Assembly (NCBI GenBank): GCA_963854835.1
Contig: OY978525.1
Location: 66,087,907-66,151,906 of the forward strand
DNA length: 64,000 nucleotides
Source: Megamerina dolium
Lineage: Eukaryota > Arthropoda > Insecta > Diptera > Megamerinidae
Direction of reading: 5' to 3'
This document shows, in pieces, positions 36,001 through 44,260 of the stretch. The notes under the pieces are model-generated. The model was given only the letters and a program-made list of their open reading frames with translations, was not told where the DNA came from and did not search any database. The stretch's first letter is position 1. Each line of letters begins with the position of its first letter. The translations under genes were made by a program, and so were the position numbers.

Positions 36001-39000
36001 AACAGGGGAGGACAAGCGACTTTAATCGTTTTTACGCATACGATACTAACGATATCTGATAAGACGATGCCAAATTTTGTTAGTATACCGTATTCGTCCG
36101 CATCGTACTCGGCGATGCTTACATTACTATATTTTATCTATTCGCGTCGTATACATATAACTGAATTATCAAGAATGATAGCATTAGAATATTGCACTCA
36201 TCAGAGACAATTTGTGTGTAACAATGGTCCAGCTGCGAAAGAAATGACAAAATGGCTAATATATTTTAAAAATGTAAACAATGCGGAATAATGAATGAAT
36301 AAAGCAACCATTGGACCATTGGAGGTAGAGTATACTACTCTACTCTATCGCTTCTTTCTATTCTTCTCTTTCTCTCTCCTGTCCTATATTCTGTTCTTAT
36401 TTAACTGAGTGCCCTGGTTTTTATCCTGCCCACCTTTCAAATAAATCAATCATTGGATCAGTCTGACGTCACATACACAGCTGATTCTGTCAAGTAAAAA
36501 CAATTAGCATACACCGAAAACCGTTTGGCGGTAAAGACTGGCGAAACCATAGTATTCTGTCATCCGTGACTGATTATAAAAAATAAATATGTGGCACTTA
36601 AAGCCCCAAAGGGCTCATTGGCCGAGCTTCTCTTCCATTACTGTTGTGCGTCTTAAATTTTGGACAGTATTAGAATGGACCTACTTATTTTAGCCGGTTC
36701 CGAACGGCAGAACACTTGTGAAATCACTTTTTCTGAGCTTTGTCACAGAGTTCTTTTTTAGAAGCTTTTTCATGGCAAGTTGTTACTGTCGGAAGAATTG
36801 CCAATTGCTTGCCGACAGGTGGGTACCGTTCGAAAGAAAAATCTTATCGATATTAAATTTGTTATGCATCAGCCGGGTATTGAACCACGACCTACAGATC
36901 AAAAGGCGAACACACTAACCACTGAGTTACGGCACCCATATTATACATATATAAAAACTGACTGACTGATTATACATATATAAAAAAAGAAATGGCAATT
37001 AGAAAATTTTAGAATTGTAGATATTTTTAAAAATATCGTTTTTCTATACATCGAAATGGCGAAATTGAAATAATCGTCGTATCGATAACATCGTTTTTAA
37101 AATATCGATATATCGCACAAAAACACATTTGAAATTATAGTTTATTACTTGGGCGTTAATAAATTGCTTTCAAGTTTCAATACACTCACACTTTTTCACT
37201 AACGCACTTAGAAGTTGATCATCGACTTGATATAAAATTTTTCTATCAAGTCACATTTCAACATGAAAGTCAAACAGCTGATCACATTTTTCGCAAATAA
37301 ACATTTGAGCTCCGATTTATAAAGAGCAGCAGCCAATTCCAAAAACTTTTGACAAGCAGTATGTGTGATTAACTTGAAAGCAAGTTATTGATCGTGTAAC
37401 CGCACTGTTAAACATCCTTGCTCAATAATAGTTGCGTTCGCGTACCTGATAATTTTTGAAAATTATTACAAATTATCAGGTTTTTTCGCGTACTCAAAAA
37501 TCCAGCAAATAGGGGAAATTGAGAGAGTAAAGTGACAGTTGATTTTGATAAGAAGTTGCTGGTTCCTACTGGACAAATATTTACCAGCAGAAATTCGCCA
37601 GCGTGAAAACAGCTGATAAGCAACAACTGACCGCAATTCAAGTAAATATCAAAAAATTTTTTTTGTAAATGGAAAACGGAAAATTATCAAAATAAATACG
37701 CAAGATGTAATTAAAGATACTTTTTGTCAGTTTTCTTCAGTAGTTAATCAAATTAATACAAAATGTAAAATGGGCTAAAAATAGGCTATAAATGTTATAT
37801 ATCACTGAAAATGTATTAAAAGTACCTTTCTTTTGAAACTCATATTGTAAGAAAAAATTGCGAATTTATTGAGTAATTTCGATCTAAAATTTCAACTTTG
37901 ACCTTGACCACGCCTTATATGAGCGTTAGCGACAAACAATTTTTTGTTTTTTATATTCAAAATAGACGAAAAACATTTTTTTCCTTAGGTGGGCTATTCT
38001 GCAGTTATCCCTCAATTTCTTTCAACGTATCAATTTCTCATGAAATAGGGTAAAAAAAAAATAGAATAGCTATTAGAACAAGCGATCAATTTACCTAATG
38101 CAGGCTAATGTGTTAGTGCCAGCAATATTCATGGCGCAAGATCCACAAATACCCTCACGACATGACCGCCGGAACGTTAGTGTAGGATCCACTTCGTTTT
38201 TGATTTTTATCAAAGCATCCAAAACCATGGGGCCACACTCACGGAGGTTTATTTCATATGTTTGCATATATGGTTTTTCTCCACCTTTATCCGGACTCCA
38301 ACGATAGATTTGAAATGTTTTGATTTGAGTCCATTTCACCTCCTTCGGCTGAGCTTGTTGAATCATGTGTTTGGTCGATGTGATCGTTCGCAACTGCAAG
38401 AGAAATTCACACATAAGAAATGAGACAATAAGAAATATTGGAAATGCGTCATGCCCTATGCATTTTTAGATACTGTCAAATTATGAACTTTGGGCATAAG
38501 TGCAGAATACAGACTAACTCAGAAAGTAAAAATAATAAATTGCCTCGGATAGAGCTTAGTTTTGTGAATATAAAAAATAAAAAATTTGTCTCCGCAAATG
38601 CCCATACAAGGCGTGGTTCAAGGTCAAAGTTCAAAATTGAGGTCGAGATTACTCGAGACATGCAAGTTTTTTCTACAATATGGGTATCAAAACACAGGTA
38701 ATTTTTAAACCATTTTATAGATATATAATATTTTATATGAATTTTTAACTTTTTAAATGTTATGAAGAAAATTATAAATTTTTTATAAAAATTTTGTAAA
38801 AACCGATTTTTTTTTCGAAAACGTGCCCCATTAACCTATCAAAAATTATATATTATTTTAAAGATTATAAGATTACCTTTCCAATGGTATATAAAACATA
38901 TTTTTAAAGAATTTTTATATATTTTAAATATTTTTTTTTTATCATACTTTCGCTATAGCAAATATGTGCACATAGGAATAGTGACAGTTATAATCATAGC

Positions 39001-41408
39001 GGTAGACATAGACAAGAGAATTAAGGAAAAATAGGATGAAATAGTATAATTAACTAATTCTTTTATTAAAATACTATTGGTCGCGAAGCCGGCGTCGGGC
39101 CTATAAGGGTTATTTGTTTTTTATGTGCCCGGCCAAAGGTCGGCTATCGAAAAAGCTTTTAGTCTAAAATACTGTTGGTCGCGAAGCCGGCGTCGGGCCT
39201 ATACGGGTTATTTTTTTTGCGCACGGCCTAAGACCGGCTATCTCAAAAACTTTTATCCTAAAATACTGCGATACTGAATTTGAAGACATGCAGGTAATTG
39301 TATGGAAAGCCGTCCATATTGGAAACACTTGATGAATTATCAGCTTGAAAACAATTTTTTAAATGCATATAAATACTTGAGAAATATGTTTTATACACCG
39401 TTGTAAAGGTAATTGCATAGGCTTTAGTATGGTGCAAAATTTTCGATAGGTAAATAAGGCTTATTTTCGAAAAAAAAAATTGGTTTTTGAAAAACAAAAT
39501 TTCAAATTTATAGTTTTGATATTAACTTTTAAAATGTGAAAAATAGGTATTAAATTATCAGTATCAGTAGAAAGGTATTTAAAAAAACTTTCCTATGATA
39601 CCCATATTGTAGAAAAAAATTGCGTGTTTATCGAGTAATCTCGACCTCAATTTTGAACTTTGACCTTGAACCACGCCTTGGAAACAAGTGCAGAATAGCA
39701 CACCCTGAGGGAAAAAAAATGTTTTTTCATCGTATAGAGCCTATTTTTGTGAACATAACGAACCAAAAAATTTTTGGCTGAAACGCGTACAGAAAGCGTG
39801 GCTGAAGGTGAAAGTTCAAATTTGAAATTGCAATTACTCATTAACCTTGCAATTCTTTTTTATATTATGGGTATCAAATAGCTCTTTTTAATAGCTTTTT
39901 ACTCCTATATAACATTTTATATAAATTATTAAGGCTTCTTAAGTTATAATGAAAAATATAAATTTGTTATAAAATTTTTTTTCAAAAAAATGTTTTATTA
40001 TCCTGTCATAAGTTTAGAAAAAGATTAAAGGTCATTTAATTTCCTTTCCCGTGGTATATAATACATATTTTTAAATAATTTTTCTATATTTTTAATGATT
40101 TTTTAAAATTCTTACTTAAATTATTTTGTTCACTATGATCAAGCTTTAATACAAGTAGCTCTAAAAAAATAACCCTTATATGGTCGAAGTCGGCTTCGCC
40201 ACCAACAGTATTTTAGCATCAAAGTTTTTTTAAGTAGCCGGACTACGGCCGGACGCTAAAAAAATAACCCTTTTAGACCCGACGCCGGCTTCGCGACCAA
40301 CAGTATTTTAGGGTAAAAGCGTTATTGATAGCCGGCCTTGGGCCGGGCGCTAAAAACAATTACCCTTATAGGACTAACGCAAGCTTCGCGACAAACAGTA
40401 TTTTATGATAAAAGCTTTTTTGATAGAAGGCCTTCGGCCGGGCGCAAAACAAATAACCCTTATAGGCCCGACGCCGGCTTCGCGACCAACAGTATTTTAG
40501 GATAAAAGCTTTTTTGATAGCCGGTCTTCGGCCGGGCGCATAAAAAATAATCCTTATAGGCGCGACGCCGGCTTCGCGACCAACAGTAAACCCTAAACCC
40601 CTAAATAACCCTAAAGGCTAAAGTTTCTATAGGTAAATAAGGCTTATTTTCGAAAAACAAATTGGTTTTTGAAAAAAAAAATTTCAAATTTATATTTTTG
40701 ATAATTTTTAAAATGTGAAAAATGGGTATTTAATTATATATATCAGTAGAAAGGTATTTAAAAACCTTTCTTATGATACCCATATTGTAGAAAAAAATTG
40801 CGTGTCTATCGAATAATCTCGACCTCAATTTTGAAATTTGACTTTGAGCCACGCCTTGTATGGGCATTTGCTGAGACACATTTTTTATTTTTTATATTCA
40901 CAGAACTAAGCTCTATCCGAGGCAATTTTATATTTTTTTCCCCCTTCTGAGTCCGTATTCTGCACATGTTCTAAAATTTTTTGGTTCGTTATGTTCACAA
41001 AAATGGGCTCTATACGAGTCAATTAGTTATTATTTTTACCTAAGGGTGTGCTATTCTGCACTTATGCCACGCCTTGTATGGGCATTTGCGGAGACACATT
41101 TTTTATTTTTTATATTCACAGAACTAAGCTCTATCCGAGGAAATTTTTTATTTTTTTCCCTTATGAGTCCGTATTCTGCCCTTGTTCCGAACTTGGTGCT
41201 ACTTGCTTTCATACTTGCTATTTTCCCGAATTATTCAAAAAATTATCAATGATATTCTAAAACATTTTAAAACCAGGATTATATAACACCACTACAACAT
41301 TTTTTATATCTACAATGGCCGTGAAAAGTAATATCCCATTACCTGTTTGCGAGCTATAAATACTCCGAAACGGCTAATCATGATTCCTGCCACGCTTACT
41401 AAAGCCAT
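21277..41408 (-). CDS. SdhB: SdhB, succinate dehydrogenase iron-sulfur subunit (4 exons over 20 kb)
   Basis: Iron-sulfur subunit of complex II in the mitochondrial inner membrane, matrix side. It passes electrons from the FAD of SdhA through [2Fe-2S], [4Fe-4S] and [3Fe-4S] clusters to ubiquinone. Coding exons on the minus strand: 41408-41343, 38393-38095, 21869-21736, 21670-21277. Each junction has GT/AG ends and phases fit (0, 2, and a split Lys codon). Total is 893 nt, one short of 894 (297 codons plus stop), because exon 3 lacks one base. All cluster Cys are present: CREGICGSC with a later Cys, [11 protein letters not shown], and [14 protein letters not shown]. The N terminus (residues 1-35) is Arg/Ser/Thr-rich and acid-free, fitting a mitochondrial presequence. 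No other complex II gene is nearby. Confidence 0.93.
21736..21869 (-). CDS. SdhB: SdhB exon 3, with a one-base frame gap
   Basis: Acceptor TTTTTTACAG precedes 21869. The exon first reads KIDTSLSKP, then a base is missing at about 21841 (CCTTGAAG where an extra base is needed). It continues in the shifted frame as [20 protein letters not shown] and [14 protein letters not shown], ending CGCAA before donor GTATGA (21735-21730). At 134 nt it is one base short of the 135 needed for phase. The protein on both sides is highly conserved. Confidence 0.9.
22190..22385 (+). pseudogene. Ty3/gypsy pol fragment (start of RT)
   Basis: In SdhB intron 2. The plus strand reads [20 protein letters not shown], then after a frame change [14 protein letters not shown]. 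This matches the HHIxTxGxPVxARPRRLxPEKLxxAKxEF block at the N-terminal edge of gypsy RT. No further RT motifs were found nearby. Confidence 0.65.
22486..22921 (+). other. unrecognised overlapping open frames in SdhB intron 2
   Basis: Two plus-strand frames (87 and 116 codons) overlap here, next to the gypsy pol fragment. Neither shows a domain I recognise. A Gypsy-like tail (integrase C terminus or env remnant) is possible but unsupported. A host gene is unlikely in this context. Confidence 0.25.
22930..23963. other. intronic AT-rich DNA, nothing recognised
   Basis: Low-complexity and AT-rich intron sequence left of the RTE insertion. I see no coding frame or repeat ends here. Confidence 0.4.
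23976..26934 (-). mobile_element. RTE-clade LINE copy A, full span with target duplications
   Basis: A 2.96 kb element in SdhB intron 2, same orientation as the gene. It is flanked by the 12-bp direct repeat CGTCAAAGGAAC (23964-23975 and 26935-26946). The 3' end is a (TTAC)n run (23976-24009 on the plus strand; GTAA units in element sense), the simple-repeat tail usual for RTE elements. Order on the minus strand: leader, endonuclease (26584-25761), linker, RT (25576-24169), 3' end. Relative to copy B it lacks about 0.35 kb near 25408. Confidence 0.92.
24169..26584 (-). pseudogene. RTE endonuclease-reverse transcriptase, broken
   Basis: The reading frame is split into at least five parts. The endonuclease starts [20 protein letters not shown], continues [33 protein letters not shown] (Gly of the usual GDFNARVG changed to Ser), NQIDHVVI and SDHYLAA. 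The RT starts near 25330 ([16 protein letters not shown]), then [31 protein letters not shown], the catalytic [21 protein letters not shown] and DFVYLGT, with the C-terminal YGAEGW and [14 protein letters not shown] blocks intact. A 351-codon stretch (25224-24169) remains open. Frameshifts near 25100, 25300 and 26400 plus the internal deletion kill it. Confidence 0.92.
26986..27086 (-). mobile_element. RTE LINE, 3'-end fragment
   Basis: About 100 bp matching the last part of copies A and B, starting GTGGCCATAACAACCGAATA and ending GAAATTCCAAGCGCC, with point changes. It is 5'-truncated and sits 40 bp right of copy A's duplication. Confidence 0.85.
27087..27650. other. possible BEL LTR/leader region
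   Basis: Intron sequence left of the BEL/Pao gag. It contains inverted pieces (GTCGGATGATTTACGGAGTCCGAC near 27248 and GGAGTCCTTGCGGACTCC near 27440) that could be LTR hairpins, but matching LTR ends were not found. Confidence 0.3.
27660..27955 (+). repeat. three tandem units of about 105 bp before BEL gag
   Basis: TAAAAGCAATATTTCG recurs at 27671, 27776 and 27880, each followed by a diverged continuation (AAGTTGATTTACTTATATAAATCACAAT type). The spacing is 105 and 104 bp. The array immediately precedes the Gag frame of the BEL relic, so it is probably in that element's leader. Confidence 0.85.
27930..29530 (+). pseudogene. BEL/Pao gag and protease, broken
   Basis: Plus strand, several frames. 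Gag reads [37 protein letters not shown], then [20 protein letters not shown] and [20 protein letters not shown] (a DUF1759-type capsid region), [18 protein letters not shown], and a zinc-finger stretch [16 protein letters not shown] with YCSNCLS. The protease begins near 29400 with [20 protein letters not shown], then [16 protein letters not shown], where the usual DSGS active site reads DPAS. An in-frame stop follows at 29526-29528. Confidence 0.85.
29700..32700 (+). pseudogene. BEL/Pao pol (RT, RNase H, integrase), broken
   Basis: Continuation of the same element. The protease tail [13 protein letters not shown] is readable near 29777-29815. [42 protein letters not shown], then [20 protein letters not shown] and the active site [11 protein letters not shown] near 30600. 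Connection: [18 protein letters not shown] and [17 protein letters not shown]. RNase [13 protein letters not shown] and [12 protein letters not shown]. Integrase: [45 protein letters not shown], and the C-terminal [20 protein letters not shown] with [13 protein letters not shown] near 32660. Frameshifts occur every few hundred bases. Confidence 0.88.
32770..33460 (+). pseudogene. zinc-knuckle plus DUF1758-like protease fragment
   Basis: Right of the BEL pol end, a second Gag-protease-like piece. It starts [16 protein letters not shown] (32821) and, through frame changes, shows a second Cys/His block ([26 protein letters not shown]). Near 33290-33450 it reads [18 protein letters not shown] and [18 protein letters not shown], the C-terminal part of a BEL-type aspartic protease. 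No RT follows. It may be the start of another BEL-family element or a gag-protease-only unit. Confidence 0.6.
33460..34200. other. intron 2 DNA, nothing recognised
   Basis: AT-rich with a (TTG)n stretch near 33590-33608. No supported gene. Confidence 0.4.
34205..34340 (-). repeat. foldback-family arm, isolated
   Basis: Reads (plus strand) like the right arm of the foldback elements: GGCATTACCGACAAACAATT, ATTCACAAAAATAGGCTCTA, CGGCTATTCTGCACTTATG. No GC-rich core or partner arm is next to it. Confidence 0.7.
34687..34817 (+). mobile_element. RTE LINE, 3'-end fragment with (TAAG)n tail
   Basis: CTGACGGCGCTTGGAATTTC to GGTTGTTATGGCCACA followed by five to six TAAG units. This is the last 110 bp of the RTE family in plus orientation, severely 5'-truncated as is typical of LINE insertions. 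Lies in SdhB intron 2. Confidence 0.9.
34820..36575. other. intron 2 DNA, nothing recognised
   Basis: AT-rich intron sequence. A 106-codon plus-strand frame at 35971-36291 has no recognisable domain and is probably chance. A CT-rich run lies at 36340-36400. Confidence 0.4.
36580..36937 (-). mobile_element. tRNA-derived SINE, copy 3
   Basis: Same family as 3736 and 19344, minus orientation: tail AAATAAATATGTGGCACTTA on the left, B and A boxes at 36880-36937 on the right. TGACTGATTATA occurs just left (36567-36578) and again at 36963-36974, which may be a target duplication if the head carries about 25 extra bases. Confidence 0.87.
36940..37830. other. intron 2 DNA with TATCGATA-type sites and a hairpin
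   Basis: Several ATCGAT/TATCGATA motifs cluster at 37030-37115. A perfect 10-bp-arm hairpin CCTGATAATT...AATTATCAGG lies at 37446-37481. No coding frame is supported. Confidence 0.4.
37830..38012 (-). repeat. foldback-family arm, isolated
   Basis: Right-arm-like sequence: CTCATATTGTAAGAAAAAAT, TTTGACCTTGACCACGCCTT, GCGACAAACAATTTTTTG, GGTGGGCTATTCTGCAG. It ends 80 bp from SdhB exon 2. Confidence 0.75.
38095..38393 (-). CDS. SdhB: SdhB exon 2 ([2Fe-2S] domain)
   Basis: Acceptor TTTCTCTTGCAG ends at 38394; the exon starts [18 protein letters not shown]. It carries [20 protein letters not shown], then the plant-ferredoxin-type cluster motif [12 protein letters not shown] and the fourth Cys in GTNTLAC. 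It ends ...TGC ATT AG before donor GTAAATTG (38094-38087), phase 2. Joining to the C at 21869 makes AGC (Ser), giving the conserved CISKID. Confidence 0.96.
38492..39690. mobile_element. foldback element FB-1 in SdhB intron 1
   Basis: Left arm 38492-38720 (GGGCATAAGTGCAGAATACA to CAATATGGGTATCAAAACAC) and right arm about 39590-39685, the reverse complement (GATACCCATATTGTAG, TTTGACCTTGAACCACGCCT). Between the arms are AT-rich DNA and two units of a GC-rich repeat (39075-39265; TGGTCGCGAAGCCGGCGTCG). No transposase. The right arm is cut short where FB-2 begins. Confidence 0.7.
39690..41200. mobile_element. foldback element FB-2 in SdhB intron 1
   Basis: Left arm from CAAGTGCAGAATAGCACACC (39684) to about 39890, GC-rich core of five tandem units (40155-40600), right arm from ATGATACCCATATTGTAG (about 40771) to CCGTATTCTGCCCTTGTTCC (41190). 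The right arm is partly duplicated: the GCCTTGTATGGGCATTTGC block appears at 40853 and 41069. It ends about 140 bp from SdhB exon 1. Confidence 0.68.
40155..40600. repeat. GC-rich hairpin minisatellite, five 94-95 bp units
   Basis: CGGCTTCGCG or close variants recur at 40191, 40286, 40381, 40475 and 40569 (spacing 95, 95, 94, 94). Each unit has CCCGACGCCGGCTTCGCGAC, CAACAGTATTTTA, AAAAGCTTTTTTGATAG and a self-complementary GCCGGCCTTCGGCCGGGC segment. In an AT-rich region these GC hairpins stand out. The last unit ends with CCCTAAACCCCTAAATAACC. Confidence 0.93.
41343..41408 (-). CDS. SdhB: SdhB exon 1 (start and mitochondrial presequence)
   Basis: ATG at 41408-41406 begins [20 protein letters not shown], then Lys-Gln, and the exon ends CAG before a GTAATG donor (41342-41337). 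It is exactly 22 codons, phase 0, and joins [10 protein letters not shown] of exon 2. The SRxGxxxARxQ run resembles the fly SdhB presequence from recall. It is too short to show in an ordinary ORF scan, so it rests on splice fit and similarity. Confidence 0.8.
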
Positions 41409-41666
41409 GACAAGTGATATTATTTTCAAACAAATTAAAAACAAATACCACCGCGTTAGTAATTTAAAGAAATATAAACTAAAAGTTTGTCGATAAATTA
41501 TACTGTAAAGAGATTAGTGATGGGTAATACCGAATATCTACAGAACGCATTTTCCATTCAGCGCGTTCTACGCATTTGATACCTTCTATGCGTTTTTCCT
41601 TATTTTAAAAGTTAATACGACTTTTTAACTTTTTAACAGAAAAAGTATTTCATTTACGAAGCATAG

Positions 41667-42172
41667 TGCAACTAGCCACGAACCTACCGCCCTTCCGTAC
41701 CGCCCGTACGTAAGAACAAAAATTTGTCAAAAGTTATGCCCGTAGCGGCAACGGAGAAATCGACTGTTCTTTCTTGTATACATACATAACAATGTTGCCA
41801 TGTATCACTGTGATGCATGCTTTTAATCACACTTACCATTTTCATGCATATAGATGTTAAAAACTAAAAAAAAATTAATAACGTGAAGTATATTTTAATA
41901 AATAACTAAACACGATGATAGTTTTGATTAATTAAAAAAAAACTAAATTTTCTTAGTTTATTTCTTATTTATTTATAAAAGTGTAATCTGGCAATCCTGT
42001 AAGCATAGAGAGTGATCAGCTGACACGGTTTTACGTAAAAAATCAAATTGCTGTTGAATCTTCCGCTGCGTCACTGTCATACGGTGGTAAATTTCCGTTA
42101 ACACGACATTCCCATAAGATAGGTGGGGTCAGCTGACACGTTCTACGGTTTTAAGTTCGTTGCTAGTTGCAC
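41667..42172. mobile_element. short inverted-repeat element (MITE), family M1
   Basis: A 506 bp segment with inverted ends GTGCAACTAGCCACGAAC (41667) and, at 42155-42172, GTTCGTTGCTAGTTGCAC, one mismatch in 18. It has no coding sequence and contains inner palindromes (GTCAGCTGAC twice). A closely similar sequence runs through 49561-54467. It lies about 260 bp upstream of the SdhB start codon. Confidence 0.8.
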
Positions 42173-43490
42173 CATCAGACGTATTTATTTACATCATTGA
42201 AAATATAATATAATTTAACACACTCGGCTGAACAGTTTGCACGACGCGTAGAATGTTTACAAAAGTAGAGAGATTATCTACTTTCGCATTCTACACGCTT
42301 AAAGGTAAGATCCCACTATCGGCGCAACGCGGCGATTCTCTTGTGCCGATAGTGTGAACACTCACAATTTGTCAAAATACGACAATCTGCGCCGAAATAA
42401 TGCCTACTATGGACGATCGAAAGCAACCCTGACCCAATATCGAGCAATGATATTGTAAAAAATATTAAAAATTTTTAGAAATAATTGAAATGAATTCAGA
42501 CGATGAAGTTTTTGCAATTCTTGATGATTCAATGAATTCATTGAGGCTAGTGCATCAGCATCATCTAGTAAAAAAAATGCATTCTTAAATGTAAACAAGA
42601 AAATTAAAACAAAGTCTGGACAGGGAGTTAAATCTACACAACTGCATTGGCCGTTTTGGACAGCAATGCAATTTTATAGTCAACAACACCAGTCTAAAAG
42701 CACACCATCAGTGTCGAATTTTGATGCTTCAGAAGAGAGAGAGCCCACCAACCACATCTTCCTCTGCTAAAAAAGCCAAAACCGCTGCAATGGAAGAAAT
42801 ATTTTCACCAGAAGTAGTAATGCAGTGAGCACTAAATACAGACTGGATACAGACGTTGACAAATGTCATGGAGTCTGCATGTATTTAGCATTATAGATGC
42901 ATGACCTTGCCCATGTTGTGAGTCAAAATCATACTCATGTAATTTATGCATTTTGGCTCACTACAAATGTTATAGTAATATTATTATTATCATTGCGTTA
43001 TTTTATAATGTGTATTTGCTGTAACCATTAATTAATTATAATCAACACACTATGCAAAATGTAATTATCATTGGCTAAAATGGGTTGTAGTATATTTATA
43101 AAAATGCGTGGTAAGAGTCATCGTACTTCACTGTATGATTGTTGAACAATTTCACAATCATGAAAAATAAAGAACGATGAAGAAAAAAAATAATGAATAA
43201 ACAATAAATAAAATAATAAACAATAAAAAAAGAACCAACGGGTCATCGTACCTCGCTAGATGATTATGAAATTATTCAACAACCATACACAGTGAAAAGA
43301 AAATAAAAGCAAAAAAGAAAAACAAAATACGTAAAATTGAACGCATGCACAATATTTACAACAAGAAGTATTAACTACAAATAATAATGATGACTTACTA
43401 AAAATAAGTTATAAATATGACCTACTGAAGAAATTGCAATGAATTGACCTACTTAAGAAATTGCCATTTCTTCAGATATTCTTTTATACT
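42173..43490 (+). other. hairpin-rich DNA with a possible MADF-like remnant
   Basis: At 42491 an ATG begins MNSDDEVFAILDDSMNSLR. With frame changes the sequence continues QLHWPFWTAMQFYSQQ and SVSNFDASEERE, reminiscent of the C-terminal part of MADF-type DNA-binding domains in Harbinger-associated or fly proteins. Just left are two inverted pairs (GCGTAGAATG/CATTCTACACGC at 42246-42299; CACTATCGGC/GCCGATAGTG at 42315-42353) that could be transposon ends. The rest is AT-rich with a repeated GTCATCGTAC block (43115, 43242). Confidence 0.35.
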
Positions 43491-43492
43491 AA

Positions 43493-43723
43493 AATGTGCA
43501 GAACTACGTTTTGTATGGGAGAGTGCTTTGTCAGCTTTTTCACATCCAACTCCAACTAAGTTAGCTCAATGTTATGGCATTCCACATACAAGTAATAAAT
43601 ATGGATTGTGTATATCACAACTTCGAGCAATATTGGCATGCGTATGGATAAATATGTATTTCACAATTTCGGGAAATATGTCACGAGGCAAAATATGCAT
43701 ATTTCATATTTCGGCTCACAACA
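43493..43723 (-). repeat. BEL/Pao-type LTR, partial
   Basis: Matches the CACAACA-ending side of the LTR at 4192-5017, from TGTGCAGAACTACG to GGCTCACAACA. The other end is missing. It abuts integrase sequence of the gag-IN family at 43724. Confidence 0.85.
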
Positions 43724-44249
43724 GGTATACACAAAACTTGTACAACACTTTTGCAACCACAATCTGATGCCATGGTAGAACGATTCAACCGTACCTTGGA
43801 GGAATATTTGAGAAAGGTCGGAGATAAATACCAAAAAGACTCGGGTGTGCATATGCCAATGTTCCTCAATGCATATCAATGCTTACAGTATGATACGACT
43901 CCCACTACACCAGCAATGACAATTTTTGGAAACGAGTTAAGACTGCCAGCTGATTTAAACTTTGGAGTCGCAACCAGATCAACCGAAGGTAACTACACTA
44001 GCGAGAAGTGGGATGATGATTCATCAGTTCAACAGAGAGCGCAAATTATATTCGATCAGATGATTTGAATGCGAGTTCCAAAGGGTGCTATTAAGGGGAG
44101 AACGTAAGAAAGGCGTGTGCTCTTAACTACAGACTCATTGGGAAAATACAATATGAGATAACAAAAATGAAAGAAGTGGTGTATCGTAGTCAACATGCCT
44201 AGAGTAAAAGGTGAAAAAAGTACCGAAGCGAATGTCAACTAAAAGGGAA
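43724..44249 (+). pseudogene. gag-IN LTR element: integrase C terminus and LTR start, decayed
   Basis: Aligns with the intact polyprotein from about residue 706 on: LQPQSDAMVERFNRTLEEYL (retaining the third catalytic Glu), HMPMFLNAYQCLQYDTTPTT, FGNELRLPADLNFGV. It then breaks after FDQMI with remnants of the tail region (44090-44200). CGAAGCGAATGTCAAC at 44224 is LTR sequence. The matching rest of the LTR lies past the RTE insertion at 47326-47400, so copy B inserted into this LTR. Confidence 0.88.
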
Positions 44250-44260
44250 TATCCAATAAT

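Noticed and set aside
35971..36291. 106-codon ORF in SdhB intron 2
   Set aside because: No recognisable domain, no splice or promoter support, and composition like translated intron DNA.
38438..38701. Recurring peptide ([13 protein letters not shown] / [15 protein letters not shown]) found at 34 kb, 38 kb, 49 kb, 60 kb and elsewhere, looking like a conserved small protein
   Set aside because: It comes from the arms of the foldback repeats, appears on either strand, lacks consistent starts and stops, and changes by indels.
40155..40600. CRISPR array (regular repeats)
   Set aside because: Units are tandem with no unique spacers, the host is an insect, and the array is the core of a foldback element.
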